Shown one piece after another: positions 17,212 to 27,543 of a DNA stretch of 64,000 bases (position 1 is the first letter of the stretch; every line of letters begins with the position of its first letter). Made by a program: the position numbers and the translations under genes. The stretch spans positions 1-64,000 of the forward strand of contig NZ_JACBAZ010000006.1 of NCBI RefSeq assembly GCF_013391475.1, in the 5' to 3' direction. The notes under the pieces are model-generated. The model was not told the origin of the DNA, made no database searches, and saw only the letters and a program-made list of their open reading frames with translations. The stretch is from Oceaniferula marina. GTDB taxonomy: Bacteria > Verrucomicrobiota > Verrucomicrobiia > Verrucomicrobiales > Akkermansiaceae.

Positions 17212-18084
17212 ATGGCAACCACCGGACAAGGCATTCGCCTTAACAAGTATCTCGCATCCTGCGGCGTCGGATCCAGACGTGCCTGTGATGCGATCATTCA
17301 AGAGGGGCGCGTGTATGTGAATAACGCGGTGTGTATCAATCTTGCGACTCGGGTTGTTGCTGAAGATGTGGTTCGGGTGGGGCGTAAAGTGGTTCGGCCA
17401 CGATCGACGGAAGTGATTTTGTTGAACAAGCCAAGAGGCTTGGTTTGCACCTCCAGTGACGAGCTGAACAGGGAGACGGTTTACAGTATTTTACCGCCAA
17501 AGTATCGACATCTGAAACACGTCGGGCGTTTGGATATGGATTCCGAAGGTTTGTTGGTGATGACCAATGATGGTGAGTTGGCTTTGTCATTGACTCACCC
17601 TCGACAGAAGGTTGAAAAAGAATACCTGGTGACTTTGGATCAATCGTTTTCGAACGAAGTGATCGATCAATTGATTGCAGGTGTGCACACTCCGGAAGGT
17701 CGGGCTTCTGCCAAGTCGGTTCGCAGGGTGTCTTCACGCCGGGTTCGGGTGGTATTGGTTACGGGGATGAAGCGCCAGATTCGTATGATGTTTGAGGCTC
17801 TGCATCTGAAGGTGACCAAGTTGGTTCGGGTTCGTATTGGCACACTGGTCGGAGAAGGTCTTGAACTTGGGAAATGCCGGGTGCTCGACGAGGAGGATAT
17901 TCAGGCGCTGCAGACCAATCCTGAACCCGCTAAGGGGAGGAGCGACCGTGGATTTGATGCCGGCAAAAAGCCCGGACTTGCTAGAAAGCCCGGACGTCGT
18001 CCGGCAAAAAAAATGGGTCGCCCCGGGGGAAAAAGGAAATCTCCAAGAACGACGGGTAATTCGGTGAAAAAAAGGAGAAAGTAA
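17212..18084 (+). CDS. rluB: 23S rRNA pseudouridine synthase, RluB/RsuA family
   Basis: 290 residues. The N-terminal S4 RNA-binding domain (about 8-55) has RLNKYLASCGVGSRRACDAII. The catalytic domain has VGRLDMDSEGLLVMTNDG with the catalytic Asp, followed by EKEYLVTLD and GMKRQIRMMFEALHLKVTKL. It isomerises a specific uridine in rRNA. The last 50 residues are a Lys/Arg/Gly-rich tail (GRRPAKKMGRPGGKRK), a common disordered extension in this family. RluB is the best guess; RluE, RluF and RsuA cannot be excluded without an alignment. Confidence 0.9.
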   Translation: MATTGQGIRLNKYLASCGVGSRRACDAIIQEGRVYVNNAVCINLATRVVAEDVVRVGRKVVRPRSTEVILLNKPRGLVCTSSDELNRETVYSILPPKYRHLKHVGRLDMDSEGLLVMTNDGELALSLTHPRQKVEKEYLVTLDQSFSNEVIDQLIAGVHTPEGRASAKSVRRVSSRRVRVVLVTGMKRQIRMMFEALHLKVTKLVRVRIGTLVGEGLELGKCRVLDEEDIQALQTNPEPAKGRSDRGFDAGKKPGLARKPGRRPAKKMGRPGGKRKSPRTTGNSVKKRRK

Positions 18085-18158
18085 GACGAAAAGGAGAGTT
18101 GTCGGATCAGGTTAATTAGGTATGGTTTTCGGACTTGGTAAAACCAAACCCTAAGATC

Positions 18159-20111
18159 ATGAGTAAAAACATCGAAAGTCACCTGAGCGAAGACCGCGAA
18201 TTTAAACCCTCCAAGGAATTCTCCAAAAAAGCCCGGATTTCCAGCATGGCGCAATACAAGCGCATGTACAAGGAGTCGATCGAGAAGCCTGCCACCTTCT
18301 GGGCGCGTGAAGCCAAAGAGCTACAGTGGTCGAAGCAATGGACCAAGGTGCTTGACTGGAAGGCTCCGTATGCCAAGTGGTTTGTTGGCGGAAAGACCAA
18401 TATTTGTGTGAATTGCGTGGACCGCCACGTCGAGGAAGGACGGGGCACCAAGGCTGCGATCATTTGGGAGGGCGAACCTGGTGACAAGCGCACTTTGACC
18501 TATCAACAGCTTCAGCGCGAAGTGTGTCGATTTGCGAATGTGCTGCAGGCCAATGGAGTAAAGTCCAAGGACCGGGTGTTGATTTATATGCCCATGACTC
18601 CCGAGGCTAGTATTGCGATGTTGGCCTGTGCCCGTATCGGGGCGGTTCACTCCATTGTGTTTGGTGGGTTTTCCGCAGAGTCGATCAAGGACCGTTTGGA
18701 GGATTCCAAAGCCGTGGCCGTGATTACGGCGGACGGAGGTTGGCGTCGTGGCGGGGTGATCGATCTTAAAGCCAATGTGGATGACGCTCTGAAAGGGGAC
18801 AAAACGGTCAAAAAAGTCATTGTGCTCAAGCGCACGGAAAATGAAGTCAAGATGAAGCGGGGCCGTGATGTTTGGTGGCATGAAGAAGCCGCCAAGGTTC
18901 CGGCGACGCACAAGGCAAGGGCATTCGACAGCGAGCATCCCTTGTTCATTCTTTACACTTCGGGCTCGACCGGAAAGCCCAAGGGGATTTTACATACAAC
19001 CGGGGGATACATGATCAGCACGTACACCACGTGTAAGTATATTTTTGATATGCGTGATGATGATGTTTACTGGTGCACCGCTGACGTTGGTTGGATCACC
19101 GGGCATTCTTACATCACTTATGGGCCGATGCTGAATGGCGTGACTCAGGTTATGTATGAGGGAGCTCCTAATTTCCCTGACTTTTCGCGCTTCTGGCAAA
19201 TCGTCGAAGAATACGGGGTGACCATTTTTTATACTGCCCCGACCGCTATCCGTGCCTTTATCAAGGCGGGTGACGAGCTCGTGGAGAAACATGACTTGTC
19301 ATCATTGCGCTTGCTTGGAACCGTCGGTGAACCGATCAATCCGGAAGCTTGGATGTGGTATTACGATAAGATCGGTGGTGGCCGTTGTCCGATTGTCGAT
19401 ACCTGGTGGCAGACGGAGACCGGTGCCATTATGCTTTCGCCATTGCCTGGGTGCACCCCGATCAAACCGGGGACCGCTACACTGCCTTTCTTTGGGGTGG
19501 ATGCTGCGATTCTGGATGAAACAGGTCAGGAATGTAAGGCGAACGAAGGTGGGCGACTGGTCATTCGCCAGCCATGGCCGTCGATGCTTCGGACGATTTA
19601 CGGTGACAAAAAGCGATATAAAGATACCTACTGGAGTGATTACTCCGGGATGTACACTGCGGGAGATGGAGCGCGCCGCGATAAGAAAGGAAACTTCTGG
19701 ATCGTGGGCCGTCTTGATGATGTTCTCAACGTTTCAGGGCACCGCCTGGGAACGGCGGAGGTGGAGAGTGCTTTGGTGTCACATAAAGCGGTTGCCGAGG
19801 CTGCCGTGGTGGGTCGGCCACATGATATCAAGGGGCAGGCCGTAGTTGCTTTTGTCTCCTTGCGAGCTGGAGTGGAAAGCTCGGACGCCTTGTTGAAGGA
19901 GGTTCGGGATCACGTTGGTAAAATCATCGGAGCGATTGCCAAACCTGACGATGTTTATTTCACTCAAGCCTTGCCAAAAACCAGATCAGGGAAGATTATG
20001 CGCCGCCTTCTTAAGGAGCTTGTTGCCACTGGTAAAGCCACGGGTAACATGACCACCCTTGAGGATATCAATGTTGTCCGAAACCTGGAAGCGCTGGTTC
20101 AGAAAAAATAG
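18159..20111 (+). CDS. acs: Acetyl-CoA synthetase (AMP-forming)
   Basis: 650 residues from the ATG at 18159. An in-frame TTG eight codons earlier is a poorer start. Typical Acs length. The adenylation motif is [19 protein letters not shown], with [12 protein letters not shown] in the acyl site. The C-terminal [13 protein letters not shown] carries the catalytic Lys that is regulated by acetylation in Acs enzymes. It converts acetate, ATP and CoA to acetyl-CoA. A histone-deacetylase-family gene lies two genes downstream; acuC-type relatives of that family deacetylate Acs in some bacteria, so a regulatory link is possible. With ackA-pta about 6 kb away, both acetate routes are present. Confidence 0.97.
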   Translation: MSKNIESHLSEDREFKPSKEFSKKARISSMAQYKRMYKESIEKPATFWAREAKELQWSKQWTKVLDWKAPYAKWFVGGKTNICVNCVDRHVEEGRGTKAAIIWEGEPGDKRTLTYQQLQREVCRFANVLQANGVKSKDRVLIYMPMTPEASIAMLACARIGAVHSIVFGGFSAESIKDRLEDSKAVAVITADGGWRRGGVIDLKANVDDALKGDKTVKKVIVLKRTENEVKMKRGRDVWWHEEAAKVPATHKARAFDSEHPLFILYTSGSTGKPKGILHTTGGYMISTYTTCKYIFDMRDDDVYWCTADVGWITGHSYITYGPMLNGVTQVMYEGAPNFPDFSRFWQIVEEYGVTIFYTAPTAIRAFIKAGDELVEKHDLSSLRLLGTVGEPINPEAWMWYYDKIGGGRCPIVDTWWQTETGAIMLSPLPGCTPIKPGTATLPFFGVDAAILDETGQECKANEGGRLVIRQPWPSMLRTIYGDKKRYKDTYWSDYSGMYTAGDGARRDKKGNFWIVGRLDDVLNVSGHRLGTAEVESALVSHKAVAEAAVVGRPHDIKGQAVVAFVSLRAGVESSDALLKEVRDHVGKIIGAIAKPDDVYFTQALPKTRSGKIMRRLLKELVATGKATGNMTTLEDINVVRNLEALVQKK

Positions 20112-20136
20112 CGCGTTTCAGATTTGACCCACAGAG

Positions 20137-21012
20137 ATGAACACCTCCCGTTACATTATTTCCAGAATCCTGCTATCCTTCGGATGGCACCGCAAAAACA
20201 GACGTCTTACCGAGGCGGCCGATGAGATGCATTTGCTTCGACAGGCCGAAGAGATCCTTGGTGAAGACGTTTGGGAGCTCGCCGAGGATATCGAGGAGAT
20301 CAGCGTGGAATACTGGAGCTTGCGCAAGCTGAAAATGGATGTGGCCAAGCTCAAGGACGCTATTCAGGAGGCAGATGTCTTGTTGAGCTCCTCGCATGAG
20401 GAGCGCAACGTGATTCTCACCCAGACCAACAAGGAGTGTCAGGCGCTCGAAGCCAAGCGTAATGACTACATCAAGGGATCGGAAAAACTGATCGCCAAGA
20501 GGGATCGGACAGTGGCCGAGGCCAAGCAAATCAAGCGAAAGTTTGAGGCTGCCCGAACTAAAATTCAGGTTCTGGGACGAGAAGGCGGGAACGAGGAGGT
20601 GATCGCCGGGGAGCGCCAAAAAGTGGAGCAGTATAAAAAAGAATTTGGAGAGCTTAAAAAGCAGAGGGATGTGATTGGGGCCCAAGTGGCAGCATTGGAT
20701 GAGAAAATCATGCATGTTGAAGAAACCTTGGGGCACGATCGTAAGCGTTTGCGTGATGAAGCCTCCAGTGCTTATCAGAGCATCGGTAAGGCGAATCGGG
20801 ATATTTCAAAATTGGCGGCCGAAGTGGGTGCTGTGGAGGCTGAGATGAAATTACATTTTTGTGAAATCGGGCGTTATGTTAGTCACCATGTTGGTATGGA
20901 CGAGACGTGCACCCGCATCTGCAAAGACCACGCGCACTTGGTGGCCCAAATGCAAAGTTTGCGCAGTTCGATTGCCTTGAACCACAAGTTGGCGGCGATG
21001 GCCAACGTCTGA
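20137..21012 (+). CDS. Coiled-coil protein of unknown function
   Basis: 291 residues, 25 bp after acs. Most of the protein from about 60 to 230 shows heptad-like Lys/Glu/Leu patterning, predicting long coiled coils with few breaks. The N-terminus (MNTSRYIISRILLSFGWHRK) is weakly amphipathic, not a clear membrane anchor. The C-terminal part has several His and Cys (LHFCEIGRYVSHHVGMDETCTRICKDH). No known family recognised. Proximity to acs suggests co-transcription. Confidence 0.75.
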   Translation: MNTSRYIISRILLSFGWHRKNRRLTEAADEMHLLRQAEEILGEDVWELAEDIEEISVEYWSLRKLKMDVAKLKDAIQEADVLLSSSHEERNVILTQTNKECQALEAKRNDYIKGSEKLIAKRDRTVAEAKQIKRKFEAARTKIQVLGREGGNEEVIAGERQKVEQYKKEFGELKKQRDVIGAQVAALDEKIMHVEETLGHDRKRLRDEASSAYQSIGKANRDISKLAAEVGAVEAEMKLHFCEIGRYVSHHVGMDETCTRICKDHAHLVAQMQSLRSSIALNHKLAAMANV

Positions 21013-21142
21013 TATCTGAGTGGAGGTGCGATAGTGGGGCCTTGCGACCGCTCTGTTATGCAGTAGGCGTGGATTCCATGTCATGACGTGAGCATTCGCT
21101 TCTTGCGATGCTTGAGTGTTGCCTTCAGAGTGGCTGGACACG

Positions 21143-22120
21143 ATGGCGAAACGAACGACAGCGCAGACCGGTATTCTCTATGACACTCGGTACACCGAAC
21201 ATGATACGGGAGATTTACATCCTGAAAATGCCGAGCGTTACGTCGCCGTGATGCATTCGTTGAAGGGATTGAGGCAGGAGAATCGAGACCGTTTGTCTCG
21301 TCTCGGTTGGATTCCGGCGGAGATCGGGGATGTCTTACTCTGCCATGAAGCGTGGTATCATGACGTGGTGCGGATGGATGTGGATCAGTTCGCTGAGGTT
21401 CTGCGCACTGGGGATACGGCGATTTGTCCTGAATCTTATGATGTGGCGATGGCCGCGGTTGGTGCCTCGTTATCGGCTGTGGATGCGGTTTGTGAAGGGG
21501 GGTTGGCAAATGCATTTGCTGCTGTGAGGCCTCCGGGTCACCACGCATCTCAAGGGAAAGGGATGGGTTTTTGTATTTTCAACAATGTCGCGATTGCGGC
21601 CCGGCATGCCCAGAAGCGCCATGGAATGAAGCGGGTGGCTATCCTGGATTGGGATGTGCATCATGGGAATGGAACCCAGGATATTTTTTATGATGATGCT
21701 TCTGTTTTGTTTGTCTCTAGCCACGAAGAGGATCTCTTTCCTCATACCGGATCGCCTGAGGAAACCGGAGGAGGAGAGGGGGTGGGCTTGACGGCTAATT
21801 TTCCGGTTGCTTCCGGTGTTGGGGGCGATGTGCTGCTTCCCTTGTGGCGAGACAAGATCGGTCCATTGGTTCTGGATTTTAACCCTGATCTGATTGTGAT
21901 ATCGGCGGGGTTTGATGCACGTGTAGATGACCCCGTCGGTATGCTGGCATTGACTGACCAAGATTTTGCCGAACTCACCGGCATGGTTTGCGCATGGGCG
22001 GATGCCTGTTGTGATGGTCGTGTGGTTTCAATTCTCGAAGGTGGCTATGACCCTCAGGGGCTTGCTTCTGCGGTGAATGCGCACGTTGGAGCCTTGATGC
22101 AAGCTGGTAATACCATTTGA
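21143..22120 (+). CDS. Histone deacetylase family protein (AcuC/class II-like)
   Basis: 325 residues from the [13 protein letters not shown]; an upstream TTG is less likely. Zinc deacetylase motifs are RPPGHHAS (catalytic His pair), [15 protein letters not shown] (zinc Asp and His), [12 protein letters not shown] and [11 protein letters not shown] (second Asp). Bacterial members act on acetylpolyamines, acetoin-related substrates or acetyl-lysine in proteins such as Acs. It is encoded two genes after acs, so acetyl-lysine removal from Acs is a reasonable hypothesis. The last codons (NTI, stop) lie inside the left arm of a MITE-like inverted repeat, so the present C-terminus was probably set by that insertion. 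Confidence 0.92.
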   Translation: MAKRTTAQTGILYDTRYTEHDTGDLHPENAERYVAVMHSLKGLRQENRDRLSRLGWIPAEIGDVLLCHEAWYHDVVRMDVDQFAEVLRTGDTAICPESYDVAMAAVGASLSAVDAVCEGGLANAFAAVRPPGHHASQGKGMGFCIFNNVAIAARHAQKRHGMKRVAILDWDVHHGNGTQDIFYDDASVLFVSSHEEDLFPHTGSPEETGGGEGVGLTANFPVASGVGGDVLLPLWRDKIGPLVLDFNPDLIVISAGFDARVDDPVGMLALTDQDFAELTGMVCAWADACCDGRVVSILEGGYDPQGLASAVNAHVGALMQAGNTI

Positions 22121-22316
22121 TCAGTTAAATTGGCTGAATGGCACTGAAGGTTTTCGATTTTAACTAGGCACAAGGAAGGCGCATAGCGGGCTATGCAACT
22201 GACGCGCAACAACGGTAAAATCTAAAAGATTCAGTGCCCCCTTGCCGTTCAGCTTGCTGACTGACTCATCATCTTAACCCCAAACCATTCTGCCAATTTA
22301 ACTGGGAGAATGGTAT
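22110..22316. mobile_element. MITE-like nested inverted-repeat element, 207 bp
   Basis: The outer arms 22110-22141 and 22285-22316 are inverted repeats matching at 27 of 32 positions, with ends ATACCATT and AATGGTAT. Directly inside the left arm, 22140-22164 pairs with 22214-22238 at 21 of 25. A small perfect hairpin GCATAG-CGGG-CTATGC (22181-22196) is at the centre. The element has no coding capacity. Its left end supplies the stop codon of the upstream deacetylase gene. TA dinucleotides occur at both tips, but a target duplication cannot be proved. It may also fold at RNA level and end transcription of the convergent genes. Confidence 0.7.
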
Positions 22317-22350
22317 AAGGTGTCGGGGAGTTCTCCATCATGACCTGATA

Positions 22351-24159
22351 CTAGCGCTTCTGTTGTTTGAGGTGCAGGTGCAGGATTCGCGAAAGCTCAT
22401 GGTGGGCTTCGGGGTGCAGGTGGGCTTCGTGGTTTGCGGGGACGATTTTTTCCGATGCCGCGCCTTCCATATGGGAACTCCAGTAGGGCACGACGCCGTC
22501 CGAACTTTTTGCCGGATTATTTTTTCCTCGGTCACCAATGATTGAGTGGTAGGTGACCTTTTGGCTGAATGGTTGATCGATCAAAAATTTCAGCGACGGG
22601 TTGTTGGGTTTGAGTCGGCTGATGGAGTCTGCCGGACCATCGCTATTGATCAGGGATCGGCCGAGTTCCGTCATGTTTTCGGCGGTTGCCGAGACCTGCA
22701 GGCTGATGATATTTTTGGGAAGAGTGATTAGCGACGCTCCGATTCGGCCAATCCAGTTGTTTGCCAGTTCGCTGCCTCGATGGGGGGTTGCGACAAACAC
22801 AACCCTGTCGATAGGTTCGAGGACCGGGGGCGAAAAGAGAGGGCGTGCCCGGGCCATGACGGATTGGGGGTCGTTGATCGTTTCCGAGGAGTGCTTGAAG
22901 AGCCGGTTCCAAAGATCTTCGTCAAATTGGCGGCTTTGCACGGAGGAAAGAATGCCACCCATGCTGTGACCAATAAGCACCGTCCGATTGAGTTCACGGT
23001 TGGCGTCGACATTGTGCTGACGGTAAAAAGTCAGGAGTTTACTCCGCAATTCGGTCCCCGTGACCAAGGGGGAGATGCTGGTGGGGTAGAAGTAGTAAAA
23101 AAACTGGTAGTTCTCCCGGATGGTTTTGTCGGCCAAGAGAAAGTTGGTGGGGGTGGTCCAGGTTGAGGGTTGTGAAATCAAGCCGTGGATGAAGATGACT
23201 GGGATTTTACCGGGGTCGTAGGGACCCAGAGAAAAGAGCCCGGACCCGCGGTTGAACTTTTGCGGGGCCAGAGCGATACTCAGCCCGAGCAGTGAGGATT
23301 CACTATCCATGGTGGCTGCAACGGCTGCCGAGTAGTCGGCCGAGAGAGGTCTGGGAGATCCGGTGATTCGGGTCTGGTCGGTTTCCAGTAGGTTGGTCAA
23401 TGTCAGTCGGGCGTGGCCCGGGCGAGGGTAATCGATGATGGCATTGACCGGGATGTGCATACCATCCGGTGACAAGAGCGGGTTGTGTTGTTTTCTCTCG
23501 GGGCTTGGGGATTGGCTGCCGATGATGGCCGCTCCCAATCCGGTGGAGGTGTAGTGGTTGGCTCCAACGTTGCCGTAGACGTGGGTGTCGATAGGATGAA
23601 CCTCATCAAAAAACGAGGGATGGAGCGTGTGCGGACTCTCAGTGTTGAAGTTGAGGGTTCTTCCACCGAGTTGGACACCTTGCATTCCTTTCTTGAGTTG
23701 GCGACTGTGAACCAGAAGTTCCGTCGTCTGGCCAACAGCGTGGATGTAGAGTTGGTGCGCGATGATCAGGCGTTTTTTCTCACCCCAGTAGGCTCGTTCG
23801 GAGGGGTTTGCATTGTCACGGACGACGGGCCAGAGGGTTTCGGCAGCCTTCAGATAGTGGGCCGCTGCTTGTTCCCGGGATTTCCCTAGGCTCTTTTGTG
23901 CGCGGAAGACCTCTCGCTCTGCGATGGCGATGCGTTCGTCGTTACTGCTGGGCGTTTTTCTCCCCTGCATTTGCATGCATTGGATGTAATAGAGTGAACT
24001 TCCGGACATCCACGCCCGGTTCAAGGTAGAGGCCGGAGCATCGTTGTAGGCGATGTATGTTGGAGATGATCGAAAATACGGGTCCTGGGTGCAGGCACCC
24101 AAGAGCAGAGCCGCGATCAGGCCGGTCAGGAAATGCGAGTAGCGCAGGATGCTTGACAT
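22351..24159 (-). CDS. Lipoprotein alpha/beta hydrolase (putative esterase/lipase)
   Basis: 602 residues. The signal peptide ends in the lipobox LLLGAC, giving a lipid-anchored envelope protein. The first 290 residues are an unassigned domain rich in helices. The C-terminal half is an alpha/beta hydrolase: VIFIHGLISQPSTW forms the oxyanion-hole region, GHSMGG contains the nucleophile Ser, and VPANHEAHLHPEAH near the end probably gives the catalytic His. Substrate unknown; carboxylester or lipid hydrolysis is likely. It starts 51 bp after pta and is the last gene of a minus-strand run selA-ackA-pta. Confidence 0.83.
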   Translation of the reverse strand: MSSILRYSHFLTGLIAALLLGACTQDPYFRSSPTYIAYNDAPASTLNRAWMSGSSLYYIQCMQMQGRKTPSSNDERIAIAEREVFRAQKSLGKSREQAAAHYLKAAETLWPVVRDNANPSERAYWGEKKRLIIAHQLYIHAVGQTTELLVHSRQLKKGMQGVQLGGRTLNFNTESPHTLHPSFFDEVHPIDTHVYGNVGANHYTSTGLGAAIIGSQSPSPERKQHNPLLSPDGMHIPVNAIIDYPRPGHARLTLTNLLETDQTRITGSPRPLSADYSAAVAATMDSESSLLGLSIALAPQKFNRGSGLFSLGPYDPGKIPVIFIHGLISQPSTWTTPTNFLLADKTIRENYQFFYYFYPTSISPLVTGTELRSKLLTFYRQHNVDANRELNRTVLIGHSMGGILSSVQSRQFDEDLWNRLFKHSSETINDPQSVMARARPLFSPPVLEPIDRVVFVATPHRGSELANNWIGRIGASLITLPKNIISLQVSATAENMTELGRSLINSDGPADSISRLKPNNPSLKFLIDQPFSQKVTYHSIIGDRGKNNPAKSSDGVVPYWSSHMEGAASEKIVPANHEAHLHPEAHHELSRILHLHLKQQKR

Positions 24160-24210
24160 AAGAGAGCCATTTTCCTGACTGGCCCGTAAACATCAAGGTC
24201 GAAATTGCCG

Positions 24211-26304
24211 CTATTGTGCCTGAATACTGGTGATGGCAATGGTAAAGACAATATCTTCGACCGAGGCTCCGCGGGAGAGATCGTTGACGGGTTTGTTTAG
24301 CCCCTGCAGCACGGGTCCCATGGAAATAACATTGCCGGCTCGCTGCACCGCCTTGTAGGTGGTGTTGCCTGTATTGAGGTCAGGGAAGATGTAGACGGTG
24401 GCATCACCTGCTACGGCACTGTTGGGTGCTTTGGTTTTGGCAATGCTGGCATTACTCGCTGCATCATATTGCAGCGGGCCGTCGACCATGATATTGGGTT
24501 GGAGCTCCTTGACCCTTGCGGTGGCGGTCCTGACTTTATCCACATCACTGCCGGATCCCGAATCGTGAGTGGAATAGGAAATCATGGCCACGCGGGGGTC
24601 GATTCCAAAGGCCTTGGCGGTGCTGCTGCTCTGAATCGCAATGTCGGCAAGTTGGCTGGCATCAGGATCCAGATTGATGGCACAGTCTCCGTAAACCAGA
24701 ACCTGGTCGGGAAGGCACATGAAAAAGACGGATGAGACACTGCTCACTCCGGGTGCGGTGCGGATCAGTTGCAGCGCAGGGCGGATCGTATCGGCTGTGG
24801 AATGAATGGCTCCAGAGACCAAGCCGTCAACGTGCCCCTCGGCAAGCATCATGGTGCCCAGTGTAATGTTGTTTTCCAGACGGCTGACCGCTTGTTCCTT
24901 GGAGAGGTTTTTGTGTTTCCGTAGCTCCATGAAAGAGTCGATATAGCGATCCCGATAGTCCTGTGGGTCGAGAATTTCAATATCTGTCGGGAAATCGATC
25001 CCCAGGGTTGCGGCCGAGTTGAGGATGTTGGCGTGGTTCCCCAGTAGGACAGGCTTGGCGACGCCTCGCTTGTGGCAAATGACCGCTGCCTCGATCGTGC
25101 GGGGCTCTTCTCCTTCGGGTAAGACAATCCGCTTGGGGTTGCTGCGGGCAATCTGGCTGATCTGGTGTCGGAATGCAGGTGGTGAAAGTCGTGGTTTATT
25201 CGGCGTTTCGCTGTATTTCTGGAGCCACTGGGTGTCGAGGTGGCGGGCAACGTGGTTGACCAGATGTTCCAAGCGGGCGGTGTCGTCTGTCGGGATCTCG
25301 GGGTTGAGGGATGACAGGACATTGGCGGTCTCCAGAGAGGACGTGGCGGTGGTCATTACGGGGAGCCCGGAATCGATGCCGGCTTGGCAGAATTCGAGCA
25401 CGGCCTCGGATGGATGGGTGTCTCCGGTGAGAATCAGGCCTGCGATGGGGATGCCGGTCAAGGCTGCGTAGCAGGTGCTCAGAATGATATCCGAGCGGTC
25501 GGCAGGGGTCACGATGAGGGAGCCGGCGTGAAAGGTATGGGTGACGTGGTCAATGTTTCGGGCGCAGAGGTGGGTGCTGGTGACCCTGCGGGTGTTGATT
25601 TCGCCTTCGTTGAGAATTTTGGCATTCAGAGGCTCAATGAGGTCCGAGGTCCTGAGTTGGGTGAGCCGGGCATCGTATGGGATCAATCCAAGTAATTTGA
25701 GTTCTCCGTTTTTCAACGGGAGTGTCTCATTGGTGAGGTCGATGTTGGGTTTGCTCTCTTCGGATTGGTCCTTGTTGTTTTGATTGATGATCGCTCCGAG
25801 AACGCGGTCGTTGTGGTTGCGGTCGATGGCCTCACAGGCGGAGTCGAGTCGACGGCAAATACGTTTTTTTGCTTTCTCCAGACATTTGCCTTTGGCTGAA
25901 GCGACGAAGATGACTTCGGCGTTGAGTGCGTGGGCGATCCTCGGGTTGAGGGAGTTCAGAAACTGGTTTTTCGAGGACGCCTGCAATCCTTCGACGATAA
26001 CGATATCGGCATTCTCGGCTGCTTGCTGGTATTTTTCAGTGATTTGTTCCAGCAGGGTTTCACTTGCCCCGGAAGCGAGCATCATCTCGGTTTCCTCCAT
26101 CGAAATGGGTTCGGGGGGCGTCAGTGATGTGGTTGTTTTGATGTAAGCGGTCGAGAGATCTTCGCTTTGCTCATGATAAGACTGACTGATGGGCTTGAAA
26201 AAGCTGACGTGGATTCCCATCCGGTCGAGGGCTCGGACAAGCCCGATCGATGTCGAGGTGAGCCCGGCGTGGTCTGACAGGGGGACAACGAGAATGGTGT
26301 GCAT
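24211..26304 (-). CDS. pta: Phosphate acetyltransferase (long form)
   Basis: 697 residues, the long Pta type. The N-terminal part (1-350) has a BioD/CobQ-like P-loop-derived fold (VVPLSDHAGLTSTSIGLVRAL) and a DRTGG-type domain. The C-terminal catalytic domain shows RIVLPEGEEPRTIEAA, DGLVSGAIHSTADTIRPALQ, YGDCAINLDPDASQLADIA, MISYSTHDSGSG and the closing GPVLQGLNKPVNDLSRGASV. It interconverts acetyl-CoA and acetyl phosphate. It is encoded 51 bp downstream of ackA, forming the usual ackA-pta pair for overflow or reassimilation of acetate. Confidence 0.97.
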   Translation of the reverse strand: MHTILVVPLSDHAGLTSTSIGLVRALDRMGIHVSFFKPISQSYHEQSEDLSTAYIKTTTSLTPPEPISMEETEMMLASGASETLLEQITEKYQQAAENADIVIVEGLQASSKNQFLNSLNPRIAHALNAEVIFVASAKGKCLEKAKKRICRRLDSACEAIDRNHNDRVLGAIINQNNKDQSEESKPNIDLTNETLPLKNGELKLLGLIPYDARLTQLRTSDLIEPLNAKILNEGEINTRRVTSTHLCARNIDHVTHTFHAGSLIVTPADRSDIILSTCYAALTGIPIAGLILTGDTHPSEAVLEFCQAGIDSGLPVMTTATSSLETANVLSSLNPEIPTDDTARLEHLVNHVARHLDTQWLQKYSETPNKPRLSPPAFRHQISQIARSNPKRIVLPEGEEPRTIEAAVICHKRGVAKPVLLGNHANILNSAATLGIDFPTDIEILDPQDYRDRYIDSFMELRKHKNLSKEQAVSRLENNITLGTMMLAEGHVDGLVSGAIHSTADTIRPALQLIRTAPGVSSVSSVFFMCLPDQVLVYGDCAINLDPDASQLADIAIQSSSTAKAFGIDPRVAMISYSTHDSGSGSDVDKVRTATARVKELQPNIMVDGPLQYDAASNASIAKTKAPNSAVAGDATVYIFPDLNTGNTTYKAVQRAGNVISMGPVLQGLNKPVNDLSRGASVEDIVFTIAITSIQAQ

Positions 26305-26355
26305 GGTGAAGCGTGGTTCGGTGGCTTTGTTAGTGTAGGGGAACTGGATTGTGAC

Positions 26356-27543
26356 TTATCCGTGCAAGGTTTGCTCGGTGAGTCGGGCAATCATCAGCTC
26401 TTCTCTGGTGGGGATTACCACGGCAGTGGCTGGGCTGTCATCGCAGGTGATAACGCCTCGGTGGTTCTTGCCGTGGTTGGGGTTGCGCTCAGGATCGATA
26501 TTGAGCCCCAGGTGTTGGAGGTGTTCCATGATCCTGGCTCTGGTGCGGAAATCGTTTTCTCCGATGCCGCCTGTGAAAATCAAGGTGTCGAGTCCTCCTG
26601 TGGCGACGGTGAGTGCCGCCAGGGATTTGGCGGCGCGGTAACAGAAGATTTCTACCGCCATGGCCGCTTCATGGCAGCCGTCGTCGGCATGTTTGCGGCA
26701 GGTGCGCATGTCATTGGATTGTCCGCTCAATCCGAGTAAGCCGGATTGCTTGTTGAGTAGATCGGAGATCTCCTGGATGCTCATGTTGAGTTGTTCACCA
26801 AGAAAGATCAGCAATCCGGGGTCAATGTCTCCGCTGCGGGTTCCCATGACCAGACCTTCCAAGGGGGTCAGGCCCATGGTGGTGTCTACGCTTTTGCCAT
26901 TCAGGATGGCCGTAGCCGAGCAGCCGTTGCCGAGGTGGGAGCTGATGATTCTGGATTGCTCGATTGGGAAGGCGAGTTGGTCTGCTGCGGCCTGGGCGAC
27001 GTAGCCGTGGCTGCTCCCGTGGAACCCGTAACGGCGCACCCCGTGATTGCTGTAGAACTCACGGGGAATGGCATAGAGGTAGGCGTGCTCCGGAAGCGTT
27101 TGGTGGAATGAGGTATCGAAGACCGCCACCTGCGGGGTGTCGGGGAAAATTTGTTGGGCCACCTTGATTCCCAGCAGTCCACTGGGGTTGTGTAGTGGTG
27201 CCAGATGATTACAGGATTCGATGATTTGCAGGGCTTCATCGTTGATTAATGCAGGGGCTGTGAAGTGTTCCCCGCCGTGAACCACCCGGTGCCCGACGGC
27301 GTCCGGTTGTTGTTTGAGCACCTTGTGTTCGTGGAGTTTTGAGATGGCGAGCCTGAGCGCCTGCTCGTGAAGTTCGTCCGGAATATCAATTTCGAGTTCC
27401 TGTTCCGGGAGGTCGAGTTCCAGTCTGGCACCGGGGGTGCCAAGCCGTTCGGCCATTCCGGAGGTGACGGGTTCAGGTGCCGATCCGTCGTAAAGAGCGA
27501 AGCGAAGAGAGGATGAGCCTGTGTTGAGGACGAGAGTGAGCAT
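26356..27543 (-). CDS. ackA: Acetate kinase
   Basis: 395 residues from the ATG MLTLVLNTGSSSLRFALYDG; 20 additional upstream codons are open but atypical. Acetate kinase hallmarks are NTGSSSLRF, VGHRVVHGGEHF, VFDTSFHQTLPEHAYLYAIP, YGFHGSSHGYV, HLGNGCSATAI, MGLTPLEGLVMGTRSGDIDP and FTGGIGEND. It converts acetate and ATP to acetyl phosphate. First gene of the ackA-pta pair; selA lies 162 bp upstream on the same strand. Confidence 0.97.
   Translation of the reverse strand: MLTLVLNTGSSSLRFALYDGSAPEPVTSGMAERLGTPGARLELDLPEQELEIDIPDELHEQALRLAISKLHEHKVLKQQPDAVGHRVVHGGEHFTAPALINDEALQIIESCNHLAPLHNPSGLLGIKVAQQIFPDTPQVAVFDTSFHQTLPEHAYLYAIPREFYSNHGVRRYGFHGSSHGYVAQAAADQLAFPIEQSRIISSHLGNGCSATAILNGKSVDTTMGLTPLEGLVMGTRSGDIDPGLLIFLGEQLNMSIQEISDLLNKQSGLLGLSGQSNDMRTCRKHADDGCHEAAMAVEIFCYRAAKSLAALTVATGGLDTLIFTGGIGENDFRTRARIMEHLQHLGLNIDPERNPNHGKNHRGVITCDDSPATAVVIPTREELMIARLTEQTLHG

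Noticed and set aside
22140-22238. A CRISPR-like repeat pair
   Set aside because: The matching segments are inverted, not direct, occur once, and are part of one palindromic element.
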